Source: DATJLY01 sp035518375 (lineage in GTDB: Bacteria; Pseudomonadota; Alphaproteobacteria; ATCC43930; CGMCC-115725). From it: DNA of 64,000 bases. Made by a program: the position numbers and the translations under genes. Shown in pieces: positions 26,011-34,473 of the stretch. The stretch covers positions 111,216-175,215 of the forward strand of contig DATIXQ010000117.1 of the NCBI GenBank assembly GCA_035518375.1, given 5' to 3'. The number at the start of each line of letters is the position of its first letter. Position 1 is the first letter of the stretch. The notes below the pieces were generated by a model, which did no database searches, was not told the DNA's origin, and was given only the letters and a program-made list of their open reading frames with translations.

Positions 26011-26727
26011 TCAGACGGTTTTCGCGAGCCGGTCGATCGCATTCTTGTGGCGATCGGCCTCGTTGTCCTGGAAGGTCTTGGCGCGGCTCACGGCGCGCGA
26101 GGCTTCCATAAGGCGCGTCATCTCGAGCACAGCCTGCACGTTCGATTCCTCGATCGAGCCTTGCACGACCTTGGTGTCGGTCGACTGCGTCGGTCCCTCG
26201 TCGGTCGCGTAGAGCCCGTTCTGTTCGGCCTCGAGCCCCTGCAGCTGATCGAAGGAAACCACGGCGAGTTGTCCGATAGTGCCGTTCTTGGAGGAGATCG
26301 AGCCGTCCTGCGTGATGGTGAGCGTGCCGCTTCCCTGCGGGATGAGGATTGGCTGGTCGCCCTGGGCGAGGACCGGGTCGCCTTGCAGCGTCACGAGCTG
26401 GCCCTGCGCATCAAGCTTCATGCGCCCGTCGCGCGTATAGCGCGTGCCGGCCGGGGTCCCGACTTCGAGGAAGCCTGAGCCCTGGAGCGCCACGTCGAGC
26501 GAGTTGCCGGTCCGCGTGAGCGATCCCTGGCTCCAGTCGCGCACCGTGCCCGCATCCCTTACATAGGCCGCGCGCTCGCCGGTCGTGTTCGTGAGCAGTT
26601 CGGCGAAGATCATCGACTGGCCCTTGAAGCCGACGGTCGAAAGATTGGCGATGTTGTTGGCGAGCACGTCCATCTGCTGCTCGCGCACCAGCTGGCCTGA
26701 GAGAGCGACGGAAGACGGGGTATCCAT
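26011..26727 (-). CDS. flgF: Flagellar proximal rod protein FlgF
   Basis: A 238-residue rod protein. It has the rod motif MDVLANNIANLSTVGFKGQS, the FlgF-type LDVALQGSGFLEVGTPAGTR followed by YTRDGRMKLDAQGQLVTLQG, and a C-terminal EESNVQAVLEMTRLMEASRA. It starts the flgF-flgG-flgA-flgH operon, 14 bp ahead of flgG, and is preceded by a good sigma-54 promoter. Confidence 0.94.
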   Translation of the reverse strand: MDTPSSVALSGQLVREQQMDVLANNIANLSTVGFKGQSMIFAELLTNTTGERAAYVRDAGTVRDWSQGSLTRTGNSLDVALQGSGFLEVGTPAGTRYTRDGRMKLDAQGQLVTLQGDPVLAQGDQPILIPQGSGTLTITQDGSISSKNGTIGQLAVVSFDQLQGLEAEQNGLYATDEGPTQSTDTKVVQGSIEESNVQAVLEMTRLMEASRAVSRAKTFQDNEADRHKNAIDRLAKTV

Positions 26728-26768
26728 GAGCGACGAGGCTCCGCTGACGAAATCTCGGAGCTTGGCAA

Positions 26769-26784
26769 TGCACGCTCTATGCCA
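26769..26784 (-). promoter_or_regulatory. Sigma-54 promoter for flgF operon
   Basis: The minus strand reads TGGCATAGAGCGTGCA, with correct GG-to-GC spacing and one mismatch in the TTGC element. The predicted start near 26758 leaves a 31-nt leader before flgF. Confidence 0.65.
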
Positions 26785-26847
26785 GACCGCAGGTTCGCCC
26801 AGGAACCCTGTTTCGCCGCTGCCGAGCCAACCGCGAGCGCCGGCTAA

Positions 26848-26876
26848 AGGCAGAGATTGCCCAGCATTTTCTGCCG
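26848..26876. promoter_or_regulatory. Degenerate ftr-like pair between flgF and fliL
   Basis: AGGCAGAGATTGCCC (26848-26862) keeps the GGCA-N5-TGCC core, and CAGCATTTTCTGCCG (26862-26876) one good arm. They lie 90-118 bp upstream of the predicted flgF start, the same distance as the better copies at the other sigma-54 promoters, and about 40 bp from the fliL CtrA-like box. Confidence 0.4.
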
Positions 26877-26914
26877 CTCAGCTCGCGCGCTCCGTGGGTT
26901 TAGGGCAGGGCCTC

Positions 26915-26930
26915 TCAACCGCTTGTTAAC
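26915..26930 (+). promoter_or_regulatory. CtrA-like box upstream of fliL
   Basis: TCAA-CCGCTTG-TTAAC, one mismatch from TTAA-N7-TTAAC, about 65 bp before fliL. The fliLM promoter of Caulobacter is CtrA controlled. Binding is inferred. Confidence 0.45.
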
Positions 26931-26995
26931 GATGATCCACCTATTCTCGCCCGCGTCGGCCGCATGCTGTCGCGGCCCTTGGAGCGGCATAGGGC

Positions 26996-27529
26996 ATGGC
27001 CGAAGAGACGATCGCCGAAGCACCAGCGGCCGCGCCGGTCGCCGAGGAAGGCGGGGGCTCGCGGTTCAAGCTCAAGCTCCCCAAGCTCAATCGCAAAACG
27101 CTGTTGATCGCGGGTCCTGTGCTGCTTGTGCTGCTGCTCGGCGCCGGCGGTTATCTCTATTTCACCGGCGGGATCGACAAGCTGTTGGGCCACAAGAGCG
27201 CGCCTGCGCCCGAGGTGCCGAAGCCGCTCGTCTTCTTCGATCTGCCCGATTTTCTCGTCAACCTCAACACGCCCGGCAACAAGAAGAGCAATTTCCTAAA
27301 GCTCACCGTCAGTCTTCAGATCGAGAAGCCTGAGGATCAGGCGCGGCTCCAGGCCGTGCTGCCGCGCATCATCGACAATTGCCAGATCTTCCTGCGCGAG
27401 CTTCGGGTCGAGGATTTGCGCGGCTCGGGCGGCCTCTATCGCTTGCGCGAGGAACTGCTTGCTCGCGTCAACGCCGTCTCGCCGGTGAAGGTCGACGACG
27501 TGCTGTTCAAGGAAATGCTGGTCCAGTGA
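26996..27529 (+). CDS. fliL: Flagellar basal-body protein FliL
   Basis: FliL is a single-pass inner-membrane protein that surrounds stators and supports torque. The 177-residue protein has an Ala/Glu-rich cytoplasmic start, a membrane segment at about residues 36-56 (LLIAGPVLLVLLLGAGGYLY), and the periplasmic FliL domain with FFDLPDFLVNLNT, FLKLTVSLQIEK and LRVEDLRGSGGLYRLREELL. It precedes fliM by 17 bp. Confidence 0.94.
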   Translation: MAEETIAEAPAAAPVAEEGGGSRFKLKLPKLNRKTLLIAGPVLLVLLLGAGGYLYFTGGIDKLLGHKSAPAPEVPKPLVFFDLPDFLVNLNTPGNKKSNFLKLTVSLQIEKPEDQARLQAVLPRIIDNCQIFLRELRVEDLRGSGGLYRLREELLARVNAVSPVKVDDVLFKEMLVQ

Positions 27530-27546
27530 GAAACGCGCGCTAGCCG

Positions 27547-28626
27547 ATGGCCGAAGACAAACCCCAAGACGACGCCGCCCCCGTTACCGCCGAAGACGGG
27601 GAGTCGAAGATTGCTGCCGATTGGGGCGGCACATCGGACGACGGCACCGCCGGGGTCGGCTCGGGCGGCATCCTCGACCAGAGCGAGATCGACAGCCTCT
27701 TGGGCTTCGACGGCGACGAAGGCAAGTCGCGCGAAGCCGCGGGTATCCGCGCGATCATCGATTCCGCGCTCGTTTCTTACGAGCGCCTGCCCATGCTCGA
27801 GGTGGTGTTCGACCGCCTCGTGCGCATGATGTCGACGTCGCTGCGCAACTTCACGTCCGACAACGTCGAGGTCTCGATCGACAACATCACCTCGATCCGC
27901 TTCGGCGACTATCTGAACTCCATTCCCCTGCCGGCGATGCTGAGCGTGTTCAAGGCCGAGCAATGGGACAATTACGGGCTTCTGACCATTGACAGCGCGC
28001 TCATCTACTCGATCGTCGACGTACTGTTGGGCGGGCGCCGCGGCACCGCGGCAATGCGCATCGAGGGGCGCCCCTATACGACGATCGAGCGCAACCTGGT
28101 CGAGCGCCTCGTCGCCGTCGTCCTGTCCGATCTCTCGGGTGCGTTCGATCCGCTGAGCCCGGTTACGTTCCGCTTCGACCGGCTCGAGACGAACCCGCGC
28201 TTTGCCACGATCGGCCGGCCGGCCAATGCCGCCGTGCTGGCGCGCCTGCGCGTCGACATGGAGGATCGCGGCGGCCGGCTCGAGGTTCTGCTGCCCTATG
28301 CCACGCTGGAGCCCGTGCGCGAGATCCTGCTGCAAGGGTTCCTCGGCGAAAAGTTCGGCCGCGACTCGATCTGGGAAGCGCATCTCGCCGGCGAGCTGTG
28401 GCACACCACAGTGCCGATCCAGGCGATCCTCGACTCGGTCGAGATGTCGCTGCGCCAAGTCCTGCAATGGGGGATCGGCACGCGCATTCCGCTCAACGCC
28501 ACGGTCGAGTCGGATGTCCGGCTCGTGTGCGGCGACCTGCAGATGTTCGTCGGCAAGATGGGGCGTAAGTCCGGCAACATCGCGATCCGCGTGGCCGAGA
28601 AAATCGAGAAGGGAACCTCCTCATGA
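27547..28626 (+). CDS. fliM: Flagellar motor switch protein FliM
   Basis: FliM forms the C ring and binds phosphorylated CheY. The 359-residue protein has an acidic N-terminus with ILDQSEIDSLLGF, a form of the CheY-binding EIDxLL motif that is placed later than in E. coli (about residue 44), the GG-containing middle domain (YSIVDVLLGGRRGT) and the C-terminal SpoA/FliN-like domain (LRQVLQWGIGTRIPLNATVE; DLQMFVGKMGRKSGNIAIRV). The extra roughly 40-residue acidic leader is typical of several alphaproteobacterial FliM proteins. Confidence 0.95.
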   Translation: MAEDKPQDDAAPVTAEDGESKIAADWGGTSDDGTAGVGSGGILDQSEIDSLLGFDGDEGKSREAAGIRAIIDSALVSYERLPMLEVVFDRLVRMMSTSLRNFTSDNVEVSIDNITSIRFGDYLNSIPLPAMLSVFKAEQWDNYGLLTIDSALIYSIVDVLLGGRRGTAAMRIEGRPYTTIERNLVERLVAVVLSDLSGAFDPLSPVTFRFDRLETNPRFATIGRPANAAVLARLRVDMEDRGGRLEVLLPYATLEPVREILLQGFLGEKFGRDSIWEAHLAGELWHTTVPIQAILDSVEMSLRQVLQWGIGTRIPLNATVESDVRLVCGDLQMFVGKMGRKSGNIAIRVAEKIEKGTSS

Positions 28627-29105
28627 TGTTGAGCCTTTTCGGCGACGCAGTCGTATGTCTTTTACTCATTGTTACAATTAGTTATGCGGCAATCCTCAAT
28701 AGACGCCTTAGCGTCCTGCGTGGCGACCGCGCCAAGCTCGAGGCGCTCGTCGCCGGCCTTACCGTGGCGGCGCAGCGCGCCGAAGCCGGTATCGCCGGGC
28801 TCCGCGAGGCATCGGAAGATTCCGGTCGCCGGCTCGAGAAGCAGATCGAGCTGGGCAAGACGTTGCGCGACGATCTGCACTACATGCTGGAGCGTGGCGG
28901 CCAGATCGCTGACCGGCTCGAGGGCACGATCCGCGCCCGGCGCGACGTCGCGCGGCCTGATCCCGCCGACAAGAAGCGCGAGCCCAAGCTCGAGACGCCG
29001 CCGCGGGCCGAGCCGCGCGCTGCGGCGCCTGAGGCCGGTGCCGCGCGAACCGTTGCGCCCTCGCGCGCCGAGCGCGAGCTGTTGCGAGCGCTTGCCAGCC
29101 GCTGA
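28623..29105 (+). CDS. DUF6468 family membrane-anchored coiled-coil protein
   Basis: A 160-residue protein of unknown function with one N-terminal membrane segment (residues about 5-25, FGDAVVCLLLIVTISYAAIL), a coiled coil to about residue 105 (LRGDRAKLEALVAGLTVAAQ; LEKQIELGKTLRDDLHYMLE), and an Arg/Pro/Ala-rich tail. The pattern fits the DUF6468 proteins encoded between fliM and motE-like genes in alphaproteobacteria. Its start overlaps the fliM stop and motE-like follows in 3 bp, so it is expressed with the switch protein. A structural or assembly role near the rotor or stator is an inference. Confidence 0.8.
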   Translation: MMLSLFGDAVVCLLLIVTISYAAILNRRLSVLRGDRAKLEALVAGLTVAAQRAEAGIAGLREASEDSGRRLEKQIELGKTLRDDLHYMLERGGQIADRLEGTIRARRDVARPDPADKKREPKLETPPRAEPRAAAPEAGAARTVAPSRAERELLRALASR

Positions 29106-29108
29106 ACC

Positions 29109-29906
29109 ATGACGATCCCGCGTCCGCGCCTCCTGCCGAGCGTCATCCTGGCGGCCTCCGCGTTGCTCGGGGTGAAGCTCGTCGATCTGTGTTCGAACGG
29201 CAGCGCCGTGATCGTCGCCGCGGAAGCGCAAAGCGCACCGGCGCCGCAGCCCTCGCCGCAACCGCCGACCGCGCCATCTGCTCCCGCGCCGGCCAAAGCG
29301 GAGGCGTCGCAACCCGCGGCAGCGCCGCCGGCCCCTGGCGCGGCCCCACCCGCACAGCAGACGGCGTCGGCGGCTTCGGGCAAGTCCGACGACAAGGCGC
29401 GCAAGGATCCGCTGCAGATGTCGCCGCAGGAGATCGACGAGCTGCAACAACTCTCGAAGCGCCGCATCGAGCTCGACAAGCGCGCTGCCGAATTGAGCGA
29501 GCGCGAAGTGCTGATGCAGGCGGCGGAAAAGCGCGTCGACGAGAAGATCGCGAAGCTCCAGACGCTGCAAACGAGCATCGAGAGCACGGTGAAGCAGCAG
29601 AGCGCCGACGACCAGGCGCGGGTCCAGAGCCTGGCCCACATGTATGAGCAGATGAAGCCGCAGGACGCGGCACGCGTCTTCAACCAGCTCGATGTGCCGG
29701 TCGTGCTCGAGATGATGTCGCTCATGCGCGAACTCAAGGCTGCGCCGATCCTCGCCGCGATGGATCCGGCAAAAGCAAAGGCCGTGACCATCGCGTTGAC
29801 CGACGCAAAGAACGCCGACGCCTCGCGGGGACAGCCACAGCAGCCACAACCCCAGTCACAGTCCCAGTCGGAGGCACCGGCGGCGGCGCCGAAGGCCCAG
29901 CAATGA
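29109..29906 (+). CDS. MotE-like protein with MgtE-N domain
   Basis: A 265-residue exported or membrane-anchored protein. It has an N-terminal hydrophobic segment, a Pro/Ala-rich linker to about residue 95, a coiled coil (QQLSKRRIELDKRAAELSER through LQTLQTSIESTVKQQ), and an MgtE N-terminal-type helical domain at about 175-235 (LAHMYEQMKPQDAARVFNQL, DVPVVLEMMSLMRELKAAPI). The same architecture is found in Sinorhizobium MotE, a periplasmic chaperone for MotC. The overlap with the next gene (ATGA) and the place behind fliL-fliM support a motility role. No motA, motB or motC lies in the window. Confidence 0.82.
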   Translation: MTIPRPRLLPSVILAASALLGVKLVDLCSNGSAVIVAAEAQSAPAPQPSPQPPTAPSAPAPAKAEASQPAAAPPAPGAAPPAQQTASAASGKSDDKARKDPLQMSPQEIDELQQLSKRRIELDKRAAELSEREVLMQAAEKRVDEKIAKLQTLQTSIESTVKQQSADDQARVQSLAHMYEQMKPQDAARVFNQLDVPVVLEMMSLMRELKAAPILAAMDPAKAKAVTIALTDAKNADASRGQPQQPQPQSQSQSEAPAAAPKAQQ

Positions 29907-32896
29907 CCCTGGCAGGCGCACTCGTGCGGCATCTTGCCGCCGCGCTTCTGGCCGCGCTTGTGCTCGCGCCGCTGGCACGCGCCGAAGAGGTTGCGATCCG
30001 CGCCGCCGAGCATGACGGCTATGGCCGGATCGCGCTCGATTTCGCCGCGCCGATCGAATATGCAGCGCACGTCGACAATCTCACGCTCAGGGTGCATTTC
30101 GGCCGAGTGCTTCACGCCGAGTTCGGCGCGCTCGCGCACGCACTCCCGGCCTATGTCGCTTCGTCAAAGCTCGAGGATCACGGCACGACACTCACGGCAC
30201 GCCTGAAACGGCCGCTTGATGCCAATGCGTTCACTGTGCACGACACCACAGTGGTGATCGACCTGACGCCTGCGGCACACCAGGCGCCTCCAGCGCCGGC
30301 CGAGCGGAAGGCGACGCACGGGCACGCGCTTGCGAAGGCGAAGAGCGCGCATTCCCGCGCGGCCGTCGCGGCAAATCTCAATGCCATTGCGCCGACGGAA
30401 GCTCCTGCGGCGCCCGCCGCCGCGGCACCGCTCGCTCCCGAGGAAGCACCAACGCCGGCGGCATCCACGCCCGCGCCCGCAACGGCGGACGCCGAACCAT
30501 CTCCGTCCTCTTCCGCATCTTCCGCATCGCCAGCGAACGTGCCGGTCCATCTTCTCACTGTCGATGGTGGCGTCGCCTTGCGCTTCGAATGGCCGTCCGC
30601 AACTGCGGCCGCCGTCTTCACGCGCGAGAATGCGACCTTCATCGTGTTCGCAGCAGCGGCCTCGCTCGATCTCGCCGACCCGCTGGCCAAAGGCCAGCAG
30701 GCTTTCGCCACGCTTGCGCAAATGGCCGGCAAGAACGCGACGATCCTGCGTGTCATGCCGCGCGATCCGCTTGTGCCAGCGGTGCGGCGCGACGGGCCGG
30801 CATGGATCGTCGAATTCCGCCAGCAGGCGGTCGCCGTCGACGCCCCGATCGCGTTCGAGGCCCACCCCGAGAGCACGCCTGCGAAGATCCTGCTGCATGT
30901 CGCGGGTGCCGGTGCGCCTGTGACTATCGCCGATCCAGCGCTTGGCACTCTCATCGTGGTGCCGGTCGCCGACCTTGGCCGCGGTGTCGTGACGCCACAG
31001 GAATTTGTCGATTTCTCGGTGCTGCCAAGCATCGAGGGGATCGTGCTTCATCCGCGGGTGGCCGACCTCGCGCTTCATGCCGAGGCGGATACGCTCGAGC
31101 TGACGCGCCCCGGCGGACTCGAACTCTCAAACGATCGCGACCGGCTCATGGGCCATCGCCCGACCGATGCCGCGCGCATCTTCGATTTCGCCGCTTGGAT
31201 CGGCCCCGGCAAGCCTGACTACGACGAGCGCCGCGGCGAGCTTGAACGCGCCATCACGTTGGCGCCCGAAGGCGGAAAGACCGCCCCACGCCTTGCGCTT
31301 GCTCAATACTATTTCGCAAACCAGTTCGCGGCCGAAACACTGGCGGTGCTCGCTGCGGTGGCCCACGACGATCCGGCCGCGCTCGATCAGCCGCCGGTCA
31401 AGGCGCTCAAGGGTGCATCCTGTCTCCTCGTCGGCGACCTCAAATGCGCCGACGACGCGCTGCGGCAGCCGAGCCTCGATGGCCAGAGCGAGGTGACGTT
31501 GTGGCGCGCTTCGCTTTCGAACCAGCAGGGCGACGAGGAAGTGGCGGCCAAGGGCTTCCTCGCGAGCGTCAGCCTGCTGCCGACATATCCCAAAGTGCTG
31601 CGCGAGCGCTTCGCGCTCGAAGCGGCTGACGCGATGGTGGATACCAACCGGGCCGCACTTGCGGGTCCGCTCATCGACCTTGTGCTGCACGACAAGCCGG
31701 ACACGCACGAAGAGGCGATGGCGCTCTATCTCGAAGGCAGGTTCCAGGAGGCGACGGGCCTGCACAATGACGCGCTGCAAAGTTGGGATAAGGCCGTCGC
31801 ACTGGCAGACCCGCCGTCGCGTGCGCGCGCGCTCTATGCCCGTGCGCTGGCTCTCTATGACTCCGGCCAAAAAAGCCGCAGCGAGACGATCGAGGCGCTC
31901 GATGCCTTGCGCTTCGCCTGGCGCGGTGATCGCTTCGAGTTTGGCCTGTTGCGCATGCTCGGCGAGATGGAACTGGCCGAGGGGCGTCAGAGCGAGGGCC
32001 TTGAGGCGCTGACAACCGTGGTTGCGAATTTCGCCGACCAGCCGGCATCGAAGGATGTCGCCAAGGAGGCGAGCGATGCGTTCGCAAGCCTCTTCCTTGG
32101 CGCGCATGACGGCGACCTGCCGCCGCTGAAGGCGCTGGCGCTCTATGACCGGTTCCATGACGTCGAGCCTGTGGGCGAGCGGCGCGACAAGATCGTCAAG
32201 AAGCTGATCGACCGGCTTGTCTCGGTCGATCTGCTCGACCGCGCCGCGGGCCTTCTTAAGGAGCAGGTGAGCACCCGCCTGTCCGGTGCCGACAAGGCGC
32301 GCGGCACGACGCAGCTTGCCGTGCTGGACCTCATGAACCGCGAGCCCGACGCGGCGCTCAAGGCCCTCGACCTCGACGTAGGCCATGACATCCCCCCCGA
32401 TCTCGCGCGGTCGCGCCAGCAGCTTCGCGCTCGCGTTCTGACGGAGCTGGGCCGCCCGACCGACGCGCTCGCGCTGATCATGGGCGACCAGAGCCGCGAC
32501 GCCGACCGTCTGCGCGCCGACATTTACTGGCGCGCACACGACTGGCTCAATGCCTCGCGCGTACTCGCACGGCTCGCCGGTCAGCCGCCCGCGGACGGCA
32601 AGATCGATGCCGAGACTGCGCGCTATGTCGTGAGTCTCGCCGCCGCGCTGACCCTCGATGACGACCAGCAATCGCTCGCGAAACTGCGTGCGGCTTTCGG
32701 CCCGGCGCTCGCGGCCTCGACCTATGCCGACGCGTTCGCCGTCCTCGCCGGCTCCGGCGCCTCCGGTGCCGTGAAGGGTGCTGCCGATCCGCTGGCGCTG
32801 GCGACGCAAGTGGCCCAGCTCGGCGAGCTCAAGAATTTCATGGCCGCCTATAAGGATGCGGCCGCGCCCGCCGCCAAGCCAGGCGCCGTCAACTAG
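29903..32896 (+). CDS. Large exported TPR protein of the fliL-fliM operon
   Basis: A 997-residue protein whose exact function I do not recognise. It has a signal peptide (residues 1-28, ending LAPLARA), a first beta-rich AMIN-like module (about 28-115, EVAIRAAEHDGYGRIALDFA), a Pro/Ala/Lys-rich linker, a second similar beta module (about 210-330), and from about 440 to 960 a long series of TPR-like helical pairs (for example ALYLEGRFQEATGLHNDALQ and RALYARALALYDSGQKSRSE). The layout suggests a periplasmic scaffold. It overlaps the motE-like gene by ATGA and ends the operon, so a role in motor or stator assembly is plausible but unproved. Confidence 0.8.
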   Translation: MTLAGALVRHLAAALLAALVLAPLARAEEVAIRAAEHDGYGRIALDFAAPIEYAAHVDNLTLRVHFGRVLHAEFGALAHALPAYVASSKLEDHGTTLTARLKRPLDANAFTVHDTTVVIDLTPAAHQAPPAPAERKATHGHALAKAKSAHSRAAVAANLNAIAPTEAPAAPAAAAPLAPEEAPTPAASTPAPATADAEPSPSSSASSASPANVPVHLLTVDGGVALRFEWPSATAAAVFTRENATFIVFAAAASLDLADPLAKGQQAFATLAQMAGKNATILRVMPRDPLVPAVRRDGPAWIVEFRQQAVAVDAPIAFEAHPESTPAKILLHVAGAGAPVTIADPALGTLIVVPVADLGRGVVTPQEFVDFSVLPSIEGIVLHPRVADLALHAEADTLELTRPGGLELSNDRDRLMGHRPTDAARIFDFAAWIGPGKPDYDERRGELERAITLAPEGGKTAPRLALAQYYFANQFAAETLAVLAAVAHDDPAALDQPPVKALKGASCLLVGDLKCADDALRQPSLDGQSEVTLWRASLSNQQGDEEVAAKGFLASVSLLPTYPKVLRERFALEAADAMVDTNRAALAGPLIDLVLHDKPDTHEEAMALYLEGRFQEATGLHNDALQSWDKAVALADPPSRARALYARALALYDSGQKSRSETIEALDALRFAWRGDRFEFGLLRMLGEMELAEGRQSEGLEALTTVVANFADQPASKDVAKEASDAFASLFLGAHDGDLPPLKALALYDRFHDVEPVGERRDKIVKKLIDRLVSVDLLDRAAGLLKEQVSTRLSGADKARGTTQLAVLDLMNREPDAALKALDLDVGHDIPPDLARSRQQLRARVLTELGRPTDALALIMGDQSRDADRLRADIYWRAHDWLNASRVLARLAGQPPADGKIDAETARYVVSLAAALTLDDDQQSLAKLRAAFGPALAASTYADAFAVLAGSGASGAVKGAADPLALATQVAQLGELKNFMAAYKDAAAPAAKPGAVN

Positions 32897-32900
32897 CCGC

Positions 32901-34439
32901 TCAATTCATCGCCGCGCCGTAGAACTGCGCCGCGTCGGCATGAAGCCGGTCGCGCGATTGCGGGCGCAGATAGAGCATGTGGCCGCCGAGATAGAGCTTC
33001 AAGGCGACGCGTTGGCCGAGATCCCCGGGCATATGGTCCCGGATGTAGCGGCTCATCATGTAGGGCGTCTCTAGATCGCTCACGCCGTGCGCGATCATCA
33101 CCTTGAGCTTGGGCTGGAGCGCGAGCGCTTTGCGCAGCGAATCGCTTGACGACACCGCGAAGTTCGTGCCGTGACCGCCACCCCAATCCCAATGCCGGCT
33201 CACGTCGCGGTTCAGGAGTTCGAACGGCTGGTCGGTCTTGAAGCCGAGTTCGTCGCGCGAATAGGCTACGAACGCGCTGGTGAACGGGCCGATCGTGCCG
33301 TCGAGCACGGGGTCGTCGAAGGAATCAAAACTCCAGGGATTGGGATTGACCTCGCTCACCCGCCCGTCATAGCGGCTCAAGACGCGACCATCGCCCTGGT
33401 GCAGTTCGTTCAGATACTCGTCGACCGGAATCCGCCCACGCCATTTCGCGACGCTCGCCGGATCGAGTCCGGTGAATTGCGCGATCTTGTCGTAGATCGG
33501 CTTGGCTGCCTCGCCTTCGCTTGGGCCCGCGACGAGCATCACGAGGTAATCGTGGAGCGCGAATTCTTCGACCTCGTCGAGCGCGCCCTTGTCGAGCGCC
33601 TTGTCGCCGAGCCCGACCGCCGCATAGGACGGCAGCCGCAAGGCCCACGGTAGCGGCCCGAGCGGCCCCCCGAACGCGAGTCCGAAATCGATGATGGGCG
33701 AGACCATGATCACGCCGGCGGGCGCCACGCCGTGCTCGGTCGCCAGAACCTCGGCGAGACGCGACACGCGGAAGCCGCCATAGCTCTCGCCGGCGAGATA
33801 AACAGGCGAGGTCAGCCGCCCGGTCTTGGCGAGATGAAGGCGGATCACATTGCCGAGCGCGTCGATGTCCGGTTTGACGCCCCAAAATTCCTTCTGCGCC
33901 TTCTCGGGATCGAGCGCGCGGCTGAAGCCGGTACCGACGGGATCGATGAAGACGAGATCGGTGAAGGGGAGCCATGTATCGGGATTGTCGACGACCTTCA
34001 AGCTCGCCGGCACAGGCGCGCCGTCACCCGGGAAGGTGAGGACACGCGGACCGACCGCGCCGATGTCGAGATAGGCCGACGCCGCGCCCGGGCCGCCGTT
34101 GAAGAGATAAGTCACGGGGCGATGTTCCGCGTCGCCGGCATTGGCGAGCGTGAAGGAGACATAGAAGACCTCGGCCGTGGTCTCGCCCTGGGCGTCCTTC
34201 AGATCGATCGTGCCGGCGGTAGCGTTGTAAGCGAGCTTCTTGCCGCCGAGCATGATCTCATGCTGCGTCACGCTGTCGGCCGGCAAGAGCGTGCGATGGG
34301 GCGGGGCGGGCGTCTGCGCGCCGGGGCCGCCTTGCTCGCGCCGCGGCGGCTCCTGGCGTGGCGCTTGCTCCTGCGCGTGGAGCGCCGGGGCAAGGACGAG
34401 AAGCAGGGCGAGAAGGGTGGGGAGAGGGGCGCGCCGCAT
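32901..34439 (-). CDS. Exported serine carboxypeptidase, peptidase S10 family
   Basis: A 512-residue protein with a signal peptide (MRRAPLPTLLALLLVLAPAL then HAQ), a Pro/Gln/Arg-rich segment, and an S10 alpha/beta-hydrolase domain. Visible catalytic features are the oxyanion segment YLFNGGPGAASAYLDIG, the nucleophile GESYGG, the acid-residue stretch VMIAHGVSDLETPY and the histidine in LYLGGHMLY. S10 enzymes remove C-terminal residues at acidic pH; the exported form suggests peptide scavenging in the periplasm. It lies between two flagellar operons, convergent with the TPR gene (4 bp between stops) and upstream of nothing flagellar on its own strand except the fliP end. Confidence 0.9.
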   Translation of the reverse strand: MRRAPLPTLLALLLVLAPALHAQEQAPRQEPPRREQGGPGAQTPAPPHRTLLPADSVTQHEIMLGGKKLAYNATAGTIDLKDAQGETTAEVFYVSFTLANAGDAEHRPVTYLFNGGPGAASAYLDIGAVGPRVLTFPGDGAPVPASLKVVDNPDTWLPFTDLVFIDPVGTGFSRALDPEKAQKEFWGVKPDIDALGNVIRLHLAKTGRLTSPVYLAGESYGGFRVSRLAEVLATEHGVAPAGVIMVSPIIDFGLAFGGPLGPLPWALRLPSYAAVGLGDKALDKGALDEVEEFALHDYLVMLVAGPSEGEAAKPIYDKIAQFTGLDPASVAKWRGRIPVDEYLNELHQGDGRVLSRYDGRVSEVNPNPWSFDSFDDPVLDGTIGPFTSAFVAYSRDELGFKTDQPFELLNRDVSRHWDWGGGHGTNFAVSSSDSLRKALALQPKLKVMIAHGVSDLETPYMMSRYIRDHMPGDLGQRVALKLYLGGHMLYLRPQSRDRLHADAAQFYGAAMN

Positions 34440-34473
34440 GACGCGAAGACTAGTCCAGAGGCAGGCCGCTTGC

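Noticed and set aside
31127..32809. A 560-codon minus-strand open frame
   Set aside because: It is antisense to the large TPR gene, which has a signal peptide and operon overlap; the antisense protein shows no family feature.
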